A stretch of DNA of 64,000 bases, taken from NCBI RefSeq assembly GCF_014652355.1, contig NZ_BMYQ01000012.1:1-64000 (forward strand). The letters run 5' to 3'. Below, piece after piece: positions 47,756 through 57,471 of this stretch. The stretch is from Gemmobacter lanyuensis. Lineage in GTDB: Bacteria > Pseudomonadota > Alphaproteobacteria > Rhodobacterales > Rhodobacteraceae. Under the pieces are notes generated by a model that was given only the letters and a program-made list of their open reading frames with translations, did not search any database and was not told the origin of the DNA. Positions within the stretch are counted from its first letter, which is position 1, and the number at the start of each line of letters is the position of its first letter. The position numbers and the translations under genes are program-made.

Positions 47756-49174
47756 ATGACCGAGCTTGCGTTTCTGCTGAACGGAACGCCGGTGCGCCTC
47801 GCGGATCAGCCGCCGACGCGCACCCTGTTGGAGTTTCTGCGCGAAGACCGCGGCCTGACCGGCACGAAAGAGGGCTGCAACGAAGGCGATTGCGGCGCCT
47901 GCACAGTGATCGTCACCGATGCCGATGGCCCGCGCGCGCTGAACGCCTGCATCCTGTTCCTGCCCCAATTGCAAGGCAAAGCCGTCCGCACCGTCGAAGG
48001 CATCGCCGGCCCGGATGGCACGCTCCACCCCGTGCAACAGGCGATGATCGACCACCACGGCAGCCAGTGCGGCTTCTGTACCCCTGGCTTCATCACCTCG
48101 ATGGCGGCGGCCCACCAACAGGGCCGCACCGATCATGACGTGGTGCTTGCCGGCAATCTTTGCCGCTGCACCGGCTATGCGCCCATTATCCGCGCCGCCG
48201 AAGCGGCCGCGTCCTCCCCTGTCCCCGCCTGGATGGATACCACCCCCCCTGATCTTCCCGTTGTCGAAATATCCTCGGGGGGAGGGGCCAGCGGCCCCGC
48301 GGGGGGCAGACAGCCCCCCGGCACGGCCTTTCGCCCCACGACGACCGATGACCTCGCCGCCTGGTATCTCGACCACCCCGAGGCGACGCTTGTCGCCGGG
48401 GCAACGGATGTGGGCCTCTGGGTCACGAAACAGCTGCGCGACCTGCCGCAGGTCGCTTTCCTCGGTGGTATTGCCGATCTGCGCCAGATCACCCCGGAGG
48501 GGGACCGGTTGCACATCGGCGCAGGTGTCACCATCGCCGCTCTGCGGCAAGCGCTGCACGACAGCCACCCGCATTTTGCTGCCATGCTCAGCCGTTATGC
48601 CAGCGAACAGGTCCGCAATGCCGCGACGATCGGGGGCAATATCGCCAATGGCTCGCCCATCGGGGATGGCCCCCCTGCGTTGATTGCCATGGGGGCGCGG
48701 CTGCACCTGCGGCGCGGCGATGTCACCCGGGATCTCGCATTGGAGGATTTCTTCCTCGATTACCGTAAACAGGATCGCCAGCCGGGGGAATTCGTGACTG
48801 GCATCACCATCCCCGCCCAATCCTCAGTGCGCTGCTACAAGCTCTCCAAACGGTTCGATCAGGATATCTCGGCCGTGATGGGCGCCTTTGACGTAACGGT
48901 CGCGGATCAGACCATCACCGCCGCGCGCATCGCCTTTGGCGGCATGGCGGGCATCCCGAAACGCGCCCGCGCGATGGAGGCCGCGCTGATCGGCCAACCC
49001 CTGACGCGCGAGACCTTCCTCAGCGCCAAGGCCGCCGCAGCGCAGGATTTCACCCCGCTGTCCGATATGCGCGCCAGCGCCGCCTATCGGCTGGAAACGG
49101 CTGGGAACATGGCCTTGCGCCTGTTCCACGATCTGACCGGCACCCCCGGATCGGTACAGGAGGTGCGGGTATGA
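47756..49174 (+). CDS. xdhA: Xanthine dehydrogenase small subunit (2Fe-2S and FAD)
   Basis: The 472-residue subunit has two 2Fe-2S centers (Cys41, Cys46, Cys49, Cys65; and Cys105, Cys108, Cys136, Cys138) and an FAD domain ([34 protein letters not shown]). With XdhB it oxidises hypoxanthine and xanthine to urate and passes electrons to NAD. Residues of about 165-190, the linker between iron-sulfur and FAD domains, are encoded by a palindromic repeat (see 48251). The gene is divergent from dnaE across a 244-nt gap and overlaps xdhB by 4 nt. Confidence 0.93.
   Translation: MTELAFLLNGTPVRLADQPPTRTLLEFLREDRGLTGTKEGCNEGDCGACTVIVTDADGPRALNACILFLPQLQGKAVRTVEGIAGPDGTLHPVQQAMIDHHGSQCGFCTPGFITSMAAAHQQGRTDHDVVLAGNLCRCTGYAPIIRAAEAAASSPVPAWMDTTPPDLPVVEISSGGGASGPAGGRQPPGTAFRPTTTDDLAAWYLDHPEATLVAGATDVGLWVTKQLRDLPQVAFLGGIADLRQITPEGDRLHIGAGVTIAALRQALHDSHPHFAAMLSRYASEQVRNAATIGGNIANGSPIGDGPPALIAMGARLHLRRGDVTRDLALEDFFLDYRKQDRQPGEFVTGITIPAQSSVRCYKLSKRFDQDISAVMGAFDVTVADQTITAARIAFGGMAGIPKRARAMEAALIGQPLTRETFLSAKAAAAQDFTPLSDMRASAAYRLETAGNMALRLFHDLTGTPGSVQEVRV
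48251..48320 (-). repeat. Palindromic repeat element, copy A, in frame inside xdhA
   Basis: Read on the minus strand: GGGGGGCTGTCTGCCCCCC, an inner hairpin GGGGCC-gct-GGCCCC, then CCCCCCGAGGATATTT and CGACAACGGGAAG. The same order of blocks occurs at 50319 and 54094. Here it encodes the Gly/Pro-rich linker of XdhA without breaking the frame. Confidence 0.75.
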
Positions 49175-51600
49175 GCCTTGGCAAACCCCTGCCGCATGAT
49201 GCGGCCCCGCTGCATGTGACGGGCGAGGCCCGGTATACGGACGACATCCCGTTGCCTGCCGGGGCTTTGCATCTGGCCTTTGGCCTGTCCACCTGCGCGC
49301 ATGGCGATATCACCGAGATCGACCTTTCGGCCGTTCGCGCCGCGCCGGGTGTGGTGGCGGTCTTTTCGGCCTCCGACTGGCCCGAGATGCCGGATTGTTC
49401 CCCCTCGCTCGGGGATGAACCGCTGCTGGCGGTGGGCAAGGTGCATTACCTGGGCCAGCCGGTGTTTCTGGTGGTGGCCGACAGCCATCTGGCCGCCCGC
49501 AAGGCCGCGCGCCTGGGGCGCATCACCTATGCCGAACGCCCGGCCATTCTGACCGTCGAACAGGCGCTTGAGGCCGGGTCGCGGTTCGAGGACGGCCCGG
49601 TGGTCTGGGCGCGTGGCGATGCCGCCGCCGCCATCGCCGCCGCCCCGCATCAGGCCGAGGGTCTTTTTGAGGTTGGCGGTCAAGAACACTTCTATCTGGA
49701 AGGCCAGATCGCCGCCGCCCTGCCGCAAGAGGGCGGGGAGATGGTCGTCTACAGTTCGACCCAGCACCCGACCGAGATCCAGCACAAGGTGGCCCATGCG
49801 CTCCACCTGCCCATGAGCGCGGTGCGCGTCGAGGTCCGCCGCATGGGTGGCGGCTTTGGCGGCAAGGAAAGCCAGGGGAACGCGCTGGCCGTGGCCTGCG
49901 CCATGGCCGCCCACGCCACGGGCCGCCCGTGCAAGATACGTTATGACCGCGATGACGACATGGTCATCACCGGCAAGCGACATGATCTGAAGATCGGCTA
50001 TCGCGTGGGTTATGACGCAGAGGGGCATCTTCTGGGGGTTGAGTTCCGGCATCTGTTCCGTTGCGGCTGGTCGCAGGATCTGTCGTTGCCGGTGGCGGAT
50101 CGCGCGATGCTGCATGCCGACAATGCCTACCACCTGCCGCATATCCGGATCGAGAGCCATCGGCTGCGCACCAACACCCAGTCAGCCACTGCCTATCGCG
50201 GCTTCGGCGGGCCGCAGGGGGTGATCGGGATCGAGCGGGTGGTGGATCATGTGGCCCATGCCCTGAAGCTCGACCCGGTCACGGTGCGGCGGCGGAATTT
50301 CTATGCCGAGATGGCGCCGGGGGGGCTGTCTGCCCCCCCGACAGGCCCCGCCCAGGGCGGGACCTTCCCCCCCGAGGATATTTTCAGACAGAAAAAAGCC
50401 GAGAACCCGGGGACTGGGCATTGGTTCGGCGGGGCGTTTTCGCCGAAGGCGGTGGTGCAGACCACGCATTACGGCATGCCGGTCGAGGATTTCATCCTGC
50501 GTGATCTGCTGGATGATCTGGAGGCGCGGTCGGACTATCACGCGCGGCGGGCCGAGATTGCGCGCTGGAATGCGGCATCGCCGGTGTTGAAGCGGGGGAT
50601 TGCGCTGACGCCGGTGAAGTTCGGGATTTCCTTCACGCTCACTTGGCTCAATCAGGCGGGGGCGTTGGTGCATGTCTATCAGGACGGGTCGATCCGGCTG
50701 AACCATGGCGGGACCGAGATGGGGCAGGGGCTGTTCCAGAAGGTCGCGCAGGTGGCGGCAGGGGTTTTTGGCGTGTCGGTGGCGCGGGTGAAGATCACGG
50801 CGACGGATACGGCGAAGGTGCCCAATACCTCCGCCACGGCGGCATCATCGGGGTCGGACATGAACGGGATGGCCACGCGCGCGGCTTGCGAGACGATCCG
50901 CGGGCGGCTGGCCGATTTCATGGCGGCGAAATTCGCCGTCGCGCCCGATCAGGTGCGGTTTGAGGACGGCATGGTCCGGGTCGCGGGCGAAGTCTTTGAT
51001 TTTGATCGGGTTGTGGCCTGGGCCTATCAGGCGCGGGTGTCGCTTTCGGCCACGGGGTTTTATGCCACGCCCAAGCTGCAGTGGGATCGGGCGACGGGGC
51101 AGGGGCGGCCTTTCCTGTATTTCGCCTATGGGGCCGCCGTGACCGAGGTGGTGATCGACACCCTGACCGGCGAGAACCGCATCCTGCGGGCCGATCTGCT
51201 GCATGATACAGGGGCGAGCCTGAACCCTGCCTTGGACATCGGGCAGGTGGAGGGAGCCTATGTGCAGGGCGCAGGTTGGCTGACCACCGAGGAGCTGGTC
51301 TGGGATGATCGCGGGCGGCTGATGACCCATGCGCCATCGACCTACAAGATCCCGGCCTGTTCGGATCGCCCGCCGGTCTTCAATGTCGCGCTTTGGGAGC
51401 GGCCGAACCGCGAAGACACGGTCGGGCGGTCGAAGGCCGTGGGTGAGCCGCCGTTCATGCTGGGGATTTCGGCCTTCATGGCGCTGTCGGATGCGATTGC
51501 GGCCTGTGGGGATGGATCGCTCTATCCCGCGCTGGATGCGCCGGCCACGGCCGAGCGCGTGCTTTGGGCGGTTCAGCGGCAGCAGCGCCATGGAGCATGA
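49171..51600 (+). CDS. xdhB: Xanthine dehydrogenase large subunit (molybdopterin)
   Basis: The 809-residue subunit has family motifs [65 protein letters not shown] and the catalytic Glu759 in [11 protein letters not shown]. It holds the molybdenum cofactor and the purine site. Residues of about 382-408, between RRRNFYAEM and TGHWFGG, are encoded by the second copy of the palindromic repeat; this stretch looks like an insertion relative to the usual short link before the YGMPVEDF-type motif. It overlaps xdhA by 4 nt and xdhC by 11 nt. Confidence 0.94.
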   Translation: MSLGKPLPHDAAPLHVTGEARYTDDIPLPAGALHLAFGLSTCAHGDITEIDLSAVRAAPGVVAVFSASDWPEMPDCSPSLGDEPLLAVGKVHYLGQPVFLVVADSHLAARKAARLGRITYAERPAILTVEQALEAGSRFEDGPVVWARGDAAAAIAAAPHQAEGLFEVGGQEHFYLEGQIAAALPQEGGEMVVYSSTQHPTEIQHKVAHALHLPMSAVRVEVRRMGGGFGGKESQGNALAVACAMAAHATGRPCKIRYDRDDDMVITGKRHDLKIGYRVGYDAEGHLLGVEFRHLFRCGWSQDLSLPVADRAMLHADNAYHLPHIRIESHRLRTNTQSATAYRGFGGPQGVIGIERVVDHVAHALKLDPVTVRRRNFYAEMAPGGLSAPPTGPAQGGTFPPEDIFRQKKAENPGTGHWFGGAFSPKAVVQTTHYGMPVEDFILRDLLDDLEARSDYHARRAEIARWNAASPVLKRGIALTPVKFGISFTLTWLNQAGALVHVYQDGSIRLNHGGTEMGQGLFQKVAQVAAGVFGVSVARVKITATDTAKVPNTSATAASSGSDMNGMATRAACETIRGRLADFMAAKFAVAPDQVRFEDGMVRVAGEVFDFDRVVAWAYQARVSLSATGFYATPKLQWDRATGQGRPFLYFAYGAAVTEVVIDTLTGENRILRADLLHDTGASLNPALDIGQVEGAYVQGAGWLTTEELVWDDRGRLMTHAPSTYKIPACSDRPPVFNVALWERPNREDTVGRSKAVGEPPFMLGISAFMALSDAIAACGDGSLYPALDAPATAERVLWAVQRQQRHGA
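50319..50392 (+). repeat. Palindromic repeat element, copy B, in frame inside xdhB
   Basis: GGGGGGGCTGTCTGCCCCCCC, an inner hairpin CCCGCCC-a-GGGCGGG, then CCCCCCCGAGGATATTTT and CAGACA. The outer blocks match copies A and C; the inner stem differs in sequence but pairs fully. Confidence 0.75.
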
Positions 51601-52543
51601 AGCCTTTGATCTGGCGGGGCTGCGGGCGGCGCTTGCGGCCGAGGGGCCGGTCGTCCGGGTGGTGATTGCCGCCCTGCAGGGGTCATCGCCGCGCGGCGTG
51701 GGAGCGGCGATGCTAGTCTGGCCGGGGGGGCAGGCGGGCACCATCGGCGGCGGCGCGCTGGAGTTTCAAGCGGTGACGCGGGCGCGGGCCATGCTGACAG
51801 CGGGAGAGGACCTGCGGCTGGAGCGCGTGCCGCTGGGACTGGCGCTGGGGCAATGTTGTGGGGGGGCAGTCACGCTGTTGTCAGAGCGGTATCTGCCGGG
51901 CGTGGCGCTGGCCGAGGATGTGATTGCCCGGCCTGTGACCCCCGATGCCCCGATGCCGATGGCGCTGAAGCGGATGCTGGCAGCGGCGCGGGGGCAAGGG
52001 GTTCTGCCGGAGCCGCAGCTGGTTCAGGGCTGGATGGTTGAACCCGTGGCGCGGCCACAGCGGCAGATCTGGGTTTGGGGGGCGGGCCATGTGGGGCGGG
52101 CGCTGGTGCAGGTTCTGGCGCCTTTGCCGGGGCTGGCGATGACCTGGGTCGATACCGCGCCCGACCGCTTCCCCTCTGACGTGCCGGGTGGGGTGACGGT
52201 GCTGCCTGCGGCCGATCCTGCGGCGCTGGTGCGCTATGCGCCCGTTACGGCAGAACATCTTGTGCTGACCTATTCCCATGCGCTGGATCTGGAGCTGTGC
52301 CACCGGATCCTCGGCCATGGCTTTGCCGCGCTGGGGGTGATTGGGTCGGCCACCAAAGCGGCGCGTTTTCGGGCGCGGCTGCACGATCTGGGGCATCTGC
52401 CGCAGAATGTCGCGCGGATTGCCTGTCCGATAGGCGAAAAAAGCCTTGGCAAACATCCACATGCCATTGCACTAGGCGTGGCTGTCGCAGTCTTGCGGCA
52501 GGCCGGACAGGGCAGGGACCACCGCAGGGAGAAGGCGGTATGA
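51590..52543 (+). CDS. xdhC: Xanthine dehydrogenase accessory protein XdhC
   Basis: The 317-residue protein has the XdhC N-terminal motif RVVIAALQGSSPRGVGAAML and GTIGGGALEFQAV, GLALGQCCGGAVTLL with the Cys pair, and a Rossmann-like C-terminal domain (IWVWGAGHVGRALVQVL, GFAALGVIGSATKAARFRA). XdhC binds molybdenum cofactor and loads it in the sulfurated form into XdhB. The ATG at 51590 lies inside the end of xdhB, and its stop overlaps the ABC ATPase start by 4 nt. Confidence 0.93.
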   Translation: MEHEAFDLAGLRAALAAEGPVVRVVIAALQGSSPRGVGAAMLVWPGGQAGTIGGGALEFQAVTRARAMLTAGEDLRLERVPLGLALGQCCGGAVTLLSERYLPGVALAEDVIARPVTPDAPMPMALKRMLAAARGQGVLPEPQLVQGWMVEPVARPQRQIWVWGAGHVGRALVQVLAPLPGLAMTWVDTAPDRFPSDVPGGVTVLPAADPAALVRYAPVTAEHLVLTYSHALDLELCHRILGHGFAALGVIGSATKAARFRARLHDLGHLPQNVARIACPIGEKSLGKHPHAIALGVAVAVLRQAGQGRDHRREKAV

Positions 52544-54072
52544 ACACAAGCGCTGCAGAGTTGCTGCGGATTGAGGGCGTGACCAAGGCCTATCCGGGCG
52601 TGGTGGCCAATAGCGACGTGTCGTTCACCATCCGCGAGGGCGAGGTCCACGCCCTGCTGGGGGAAAACGGCGCGGGCAAATCGACGCTGGTCAAGATGAT
52701 CTATGGCCTGGTGAAGCCCGACAGCGGCGCGATGCGGCTGCGCGGGGTGGCCTATGCGCCCGCCGAGCCGCGGGCGGCGCGGGCGGCCGGGGTGGCGATG
52801 GTCTTTCAGCACTTCAGCCTGTTCGAGGCGCTGAATGTGGCGGAGAACGTGGCGCTGGGTATGGAAAACCCGCCGCCGATGCGCGAACTCGCCGCCCGGA
52901 TCCGCGCGGTATCCGAAGAATATGGCCTGCCTCTGGATCCTGCGCGGCAGGTGGGCGACCTTTCGGCGGGGGAACGGCAGCGGGTGGAGATCATCCGCTG
53001 CCTGCTGCAATCGCCGAAGCTGCTGATCATGGACGAGCCGACCAGCGTGCTGACCCCGCAGGAGGTGGAGATCCTGTTCCAGACCCTGCGGCAGCTGAAG
53101 GCCGAGGGGACATCGATCCTTTACATCTCGCACAAGCTTGAGGAAATCCGGGCGCTTTGCGATGAGGCGACGGTCCTTCGGCGCGGCAAGGTGGTGGCGA
53201 CCTGCACGCCGCGCGACCGGACTGCCCGCGAGATGGCCGAGATGATGGTTGGGGCGACGCTGACCCCGCCGGAACGGCGCGCGACCCAGAAGGGGGCGGT
53301 GGCGCTGGGGGTGTCGGACCTGTCGGTCGCCTCGCCCATTCCGTTTGGCACCAGCCTCAAGGGCGTGTCCTTCACCGTGGCCAAGGGTGAGGTGCTGGGC
53401 ATTGCCGGTGTGGCGGGGAACGGGCAGGACGAATTGCTGCTGGCCCTGTCGGGTGAGCTGACGAGTGCGCCGGACAAGGTGCGGATCGACAGCCGCCCGG
53501 TGGGGGATCTGGGCCCGGTGGAGCGCCGGCGCGCCGGTCTGGTGGCCGCGCCGGAGGAACGGCTGGGCCATGCAGCGGCGCCCAATATGTCCTTGACGGA
53601 AAATGCGCTGCTGTCGGGGGCGGTGCGGCAAGGGCTAGTGCGGCGCGGGTTCATCGACTGGGCCGCGACCGAGCGCTTTGCCACCTCGATCATCCGTGCC
53701 TTTGACGTGCGGACACCGGGGCCGCAGGTGGCGGCGCGCGCGCTGTCAGGCGGGAACCTGCAGAAATTCGTGGTGGGGCGCGAGTTGTTGCAGGAGCCTT
53801 CGGTCATCGTGATCAACCAACCCACCTGGGGCGTGGATGCGGCGGCGGCGGCGGCGATCCGGCAGGCGATCCTGGACCGGGCGGCGGCCGGGGCTGCCGT
53901 GGTGGTGATCAGTCAGGATCTGGATGAACTGCTGGAGATTGCCGACAGCTTTGCCGCGCTGAACGCCGGGCAGCTGACGCGGCCCCGGCCGGTCGAAGGG
54001 CTGACCATTGACGAGATCGGCCTGATGATGGGCGGGGCGCATGGCATGGAGGTGGCGCATCATGCCGGGTGA
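52540..54072 (+). CDS. Purine/nucleoside ABC transporter ATPase (two NBDs)
   Basis: The 510-residue protein is a tandem ATPase of the sugar/nucleoside importer kind. The first half has GENGAGKST, LSAGERQRVEIIR and LLIMDEPTSVLTP. The second half has a degenerate Walker A (GVAGNGQDE), signature LSGGNLQKFVVGREL and a degenerate Walker B (VIVINQPTWGVD). It should be the ATPase for the two permeases and BMP-type binding protein downstream. The 4-nt overlap with xdhC shows that purine uptake and oxidation are transcribed together. The ribosome site is AGGGAGAAGG. Confidence 0.9.
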   Translation: MNTSAAELLRIEGVTKAYPGVVANSDVSFTIREGEVHALLGENGAGKSTLVKMIYGLVKPDSGAMRLRGVAYAPAEPRAARAAGVAMVFQHFSLFEALNVAENVALGMENPPPMRELAARIRAVSEEYGLPLDPARQVGDLSAGERQRVEIIRCLLQSPKLLIMDEPTSVLTPQEVEILFQTLRQLKAEGTSILYISHKLEEIRALCDEATVLRRGKVVATCTPRDRTAREMAEMMVGATLTPPERRATQKGAVALGVSDLSVASPIPFGTSLKGVSFTVAKGEVLGIAGVAGNGQDELLLALSGELTSAPDKVRIDSRPVGDLGPVERRRAGLVAAPEERLGHAAAPNMSLTENALLSGAVRQGLVRRGFIDWAATERFATSIIRAFDVRTPGPQVAARALSGGNLQKFVVGRELLQEPSVIVINQPTWGVDAAAAAAIRQAILDRAAAGAAVVVISQDLDELLEIADSFAALNAGQLTRPRPVEGLTIDEIGLMMGGAHGMEVAHHAG

Positions 54073-54093
54073 GATTTATGTGGCGGGCCGTGC

Positions 54094-54163
54094 AGGGGGG
54101 CTGCCTGCCCCCCGTCGCGCAAGGCGCGACTCCCCCCGGGGATATTTGGACAACGGGAAGGTG
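54094..54163 (+). repeat. Palindromic repeat element, copy C, between ATPase and permease genes
   Basis: AGGGGGGCTGCCTGCCCCCC, an inner perfect hairpin GTCGCGC-aag-GCGCGAC, then TCCCCCCGGGGATATTT and GGACAACGGGAAGG. It fills most of the 129-nt gap, the only sizeable gap within this operon. Confidence 0.78.
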
Positions 54164-54201
54164 ATGATGCGGTTCGGGCACGGGCAGGGGGGCGTTGCGG
54201 C

Positions 54202-55284
54202 ATGCTGAAGCTGGAAAAACGGCCTTCGCCTTCGGTGTTCTGGAGCCGGGCGACGCCGGTCCTGGCCGTGGCTTTGACCATGGTGGCGGGGAGCGCGATG
54301 TTTGCGCTGTTGGGGAAAAACCCGGTCGAGGCGATCCGCACCATCTTTTGGGATCCGCTGTTCGGGGAATTTGCCTGGTATCTGCGGGGGCAGCTTTTGG
54401 TGAAGGCGGGGCCGCTGATCCTGATTGCGGTGGGGCTGAGCCTTGGGTTCCGCGCCGGGATCTGGAACATCGGCGCCGAGGGGCAGTATATCATGGGCGC
54501 CATCATCGGGGCGGCTGTGGGACTTGCGGTGTTCCCGACCGAGAACCGGCTGATCTTTCCGCTGATGGTGGTGGCGGGGGCCTTTGGCGGTTGGGCCTGG
54601 GCGATGATCCCCGCGCTTTTGAAGACGCGGTTCAATACCAACGAGATCCTCGTTTCGCTGATGCTGGTCTATGTGGCCCAGACGATTCTGGCGATGGCCT
54701 CGACCGGGTTTCTTCGGAACCCGGAGGGCGCGGGCTTTCCGGGGAGCCGCAATTTCAGCAGCTATCCGGCGGCGGCGAACCCCGAGCTGATCGCGGGATC
54801 GGGGCTGCATTGGGGCGGCGTCGCGGCGCTGGCCACGGTGGTGGCGGCCTATGTGCTGTTGCAGCGGCATCTCTTCGGGTTTCAGGTCAAGCTTTCGGGG
54901 CAGGCGCCGCGGGCGGCGCGTTTTGCCGGGGTGAAGCCCGAGCGTCTGGTTCTGGCCTGCATGGGCATCGCCGGGGCGCTGGCCGGGGTGGCGGGGCTGT
55001 TCGAGGTCACGGGGCCGGCCGGGCAGATCAGCATCGACTTCAATGTGGGCTATGGGTTCACGGCGATCATCGTGGCCTTTCTGGGCCGGTTGAATCCGGT
55101 GGGCATTCTGTTTGCGGGGCTTCTGATGGCGCTGACCTATATCGGGGGCGAAATGGCCTCGACCAATCTGGGCCTGCCGTCGGCTGCGATACAGGCCTTT
55201 CAGGGGATGCTTCTGTTCTTCCTGCTGGCCTGTGACATCCTGACGAATTACCGCATCGTTCCTGCCGCGAAGGAGGCCCGCTGA
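54202..55284 (+). CDS. Purine/nucleoside ABC transporter permease 1
   Basis: The 360-residue permease has about nine membrane segments with branched-permease motifs: LLVKAGPLILIAVGLSLGFR, AGIWNIGAEGQYIMGAI, TRFNTNEILVSLMLVYVAQ and NVGYGFTAIIVAFLGRLNP. This is the YufP/NupP type of BMP-linked importers. It overlaps the second permease by 1 nt (TGATG). Confidence 0.9.
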   Translation: MLKLEKRPSPSVFWSRATPVLAVALTMVAGSAMFALLGKNPVEAIRTIFWDPLFGEFAWYLRGQLLVKAGPLILIAVGLSLGFRAGIWNIGAEGQYIMGAIIGAAVGLAVFPTENRLIFPLMVVAGAFGGWAWAMIPALLKTRFNTNEILVSLMLVYVAQTILAMASTGFLRNPEGAGFPGSRNFSSYPAAANPELIAGSGLHWGGVAALATVVAAYVLLQRHLFGFQVKLSGQAPRAARFAGVKPERLVLACMGIAGALAGVAGLFEVTGPAGQISIDFNVGYGFTAIIVAFLGRLNPVGILFAGLLMALTYIGGEMASTNLGLPSAAIQAFQGMLLFFLLACDILTNYRIVPAAKEAR

Positions 55285-56213
55285 TGTTCGGAGGGATTGA
55301 TCCGACCCTGCTGATTGCCTCGCTCATGGTGGCGTCGGTGCCGATCCTGCTGGCTGCCGTGGGCGAGCTGGTGGTGGAGAAGGCCGGGGTGCTGAACCTT
55401 GGGGTCGAGGGGATGATGATCATGGGGGCGATCTGCGGGTTCATCACCGCGGTCGAGACCGGAAGCCCCGCCCTGGGGTTTGTCGGCGGGGCGGTCGGGG
55501 GCGCAGTGCTGAGCCTGCTGTTTGCGGTGCTGACGCAGGTGCTGCAGGCCAATCAGGTGGCCTCGGGGCTCGCGCTCACGCTGTTCGGGCTGGGGCTGTC
55601 CTCGCTGCTGGGGCAAGGCTATGTCGGCATCAAGCCGCCGCTGAGCAAGCCCGTGCCCTTTGGCCCGCTGGCAGATATCCCGGTTTTGGGGCGGATCTTC
55701 TTTTCCCATGACGCCTTCGTCTATATGTCGGTCCTGTCGGTTGTGGGGGTCTGGGCGGTGCTGAAATACACGCGACTGGGGCTGATCCTGCGGGCGGTGG
55801 GCGAAAACCATGATGCGGCCCATGCGCTTGGTTACAAGGTGCGGCGGATCCGGGTGCTGGCGATCCTGTTCGGCGGCGCGATGGCCGGGCTGGGCGGTGC
55901 CTATCTGAGCCTGATCCGGGTGCCGCAATGGGTGGACGGGATCACCGCAGGGGCGGGCTGGATTGCGCTGGCGATCGTGGTCTTTGCGGCCTGGCAGCCT
56001 TGGCGCGCGCTGCTGGGTGCCTGGCTTTTCGGCGGCATCAGCGTCTTGCAGTTGAATCTGCAGGCGGCGCAGGCGGGAATCCCGGTCGAATACTTGTCGA
56101 TGTCCCCCTATCTGATAACCATCCTTGTGCTGGTCATCATGTCTTCTCGGCGGGGACGGGCCGCTTTGTCGGCGCCGGCCTGTCTGGGGCAGAACTTTCA
56201 CGCCGCGCGGTGA
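55284..56213 (+). CDS. Purine/nucleoside ABC transporter permease 2
   Basis: The 309-residue permease has motifs VGELVVEKAGVLNLGVEGMM, GLALTLFGLGLSSLLGQGY and GITAGAGWIALAIVVFAAW, as in YufQ/NupQ-type partners. It starts on the last base of the preceding stop and precedes the binding-protein gene by 53 nt. Confidence 0.9.
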   Translation: MFGGIDPTLLIASLMVASVPILLAAVGELVVEKAGVLNLGVEGMMIMGAICGFITAVETGSPALGFVGGAVGGAVLSLLFAVLTQVLQANQVASGLALTLFGLGLSSLLGQGYVGIKPPLSKPVPFGPLADIPVLGRIFFSHDAFVYMSVLSVVGVWAVLKYTRLGLILRAVGENHDAAHALGYKVRRIRVLAILFGGAMAGLGGAYLSLIRVPQWVDGITAGAGWIALAIVVFAAWQPWRALLGAWLFGGISVLQLNLQAAQAGIPVEYLSMSPYLITILVLVIMSSRRGRAALSAPACLGQNFHAAR

Positions 56214-56266
56214 CGCGGGACCAAGATCAACCGGGGCCGATGCGCCCCATCAGGGAGTATACGCGA

Positions 56267-57352
56267 ATGAAACGCAGACATCTTCTTGCCACCGCGGCGC
56301 TTGGCCTTTCGCTGGCCTTCGGCGGGGCGGCGCTGGCGCAGGACAAGACGAAGGCCTGCTTCGTCTATGTCGGCCCGATCGGCGATCTGGGCTGGTCCTA
56401 TCAGCACCATCAGGGCGCGCTGGCCGTGCAGAAGGAATATGGCGACAAGGTCGAGGTCACTTGGCAGGAAAGCGTGCCGGAAGGCGCCGACGCCGAGCGC
56501 GTGCTGACGCAGATGGCCCTGGGCGGCTGCGACATCATCTTCACCACCTCGTTCGGGTACATGGACGCGACCAATGCGGTTGCCAAGAAATTCCCGAATG
56601 TGAAATTCGAACATGCGACCGGTTTCAAACGCGAAAGCCCGAATGTCGCGACCTATAACGCACGCTTTTACGAAGGCCGTGCGGTGCAGGGTACCATCGC
56701 GGGCCTGATGACCAAATCGAACAAAATCGGTTATATCGGGTCCTTCCCGATCCCCGAGGTGATCATGGGCATCAACTCGTATTACCTGCATGCCAAGAAG
56801 GTGAACCCGAATGTCGAGCTGTCGGTCGTCTGGGCGATGACCTGGTTCGACCCGGCGAAAGAGGCCGATGCCGCCAAGGCCATGATCGAGCAGGGCGTGG
56901 ATGTCATCGCCTCGCATACCGACAGCACGGCGCCGCTGGCCGAGGCTGAAAAGTCGGGCGGCAAGGTGATCGGCTTTGGTCAGGCCTCGGATATGGCGGA
57001 ATACAAGCCGAGCCCGCGCGTGACCTCGATCATCGACAACTGGGCGCCCTATTACGTGAAGCGCGTCGGTCAGGTGCTGGATGGCACCTGGGATCAGACC
57101 GACACCTGGGCTGGCATCAAGGAAGGCGAAGTCGAGATCGGCGAGATCACCGATGCCGTTCCGGCTGAGGTGAAGGCCGCGGCCGAGAAGGTGCGCGACG
57201 ACATCGCGGCGGGCACCTATCACCCGTTCACCGGCCCGATCAACAAGCAGGATGGCTCGCCCTGGCTGGCCGAAGGCCAGACCGCGCCGGACGGCGATCT
57301 GCTGGGCATGAATTTCTACGTCGAAGGCATCAAGGGCGACATTCCGAAGTGA
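56267..57352 (+). CDS. BMP-family (PnrA-like) purine/nucleoside binding protein
   Basis: The 361-residue exported protein has a signal peptide (MKRRHLLATAALGLSLAFGG, cleavage after ALA) and BMP fold motifs: ACFVYVGPIGDLGWSYQHHQ, GGCDIIFTTSFGYMDATNAV, YIGSFPIPEVIMGINSYYL, DVIASHTDSTAPLAEAEK and IIDNWAPYYVKRVGQVLDG. BMP proteins bind nucleosides or purines; its place behind xdhABC supports a purine base. The ribosome site is CAGGGAG before the ATG at 56267. It ends the operon, followed by a terminator. Confidence 0.92.
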   Translation: MKRRHLLATAALGLSLAFGGAALAQDKTKACFVYVGPIGDLGWSYQHHQGALAVQKEYGDKVEVTWQESVPEGADAERVLTQMALGGCDIIFTTSFGYMDATNAVAKKFPNVKFEHATGFKRESPNVATYNARFYEGRAVQGTIAGLMTKSNKIGYIGSFPIPEVIMGINSYYLHAKKVNPNVELSVVWAMTWFDPAKEADAAKAMIEQGVDVIASHTDSTAPLAEAEKSGGKVIGFGQASDMAEYKPSPRVTSIIDNWAPYYVKRVGQVLDGTWDQTDTWAGIKEGEVEIGEITDAVPAEVKAAAEKVRDDIAAGTYHPFTGPINKQDGSPWLAEGQTAPDGDLLGMNFYVEGIKGDIPK

Positions 57353-57373
57353 TCTTCGGGCCATTGGTCCAGG

Positions 57374-57401
57374 AAAGGCCCGCCCTTGTGGCGGGCCTTT
57401 T
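57374..57401 (+). terminator. Terminator of the xdh/purine transport operon
   Basis: AAAGGCCCGCC / GGCGGGCCTTTT with a CTTGT loop, about 20 nt after the binding-protein stop. Confidence 0.88.
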
Positions 57402-57471
57402 CACATTTTGCGGCATGTCGCGTCGGGAACGGGCGGGCCACGCGGTGGGCGGTGGCTAGGATCACTGCATC

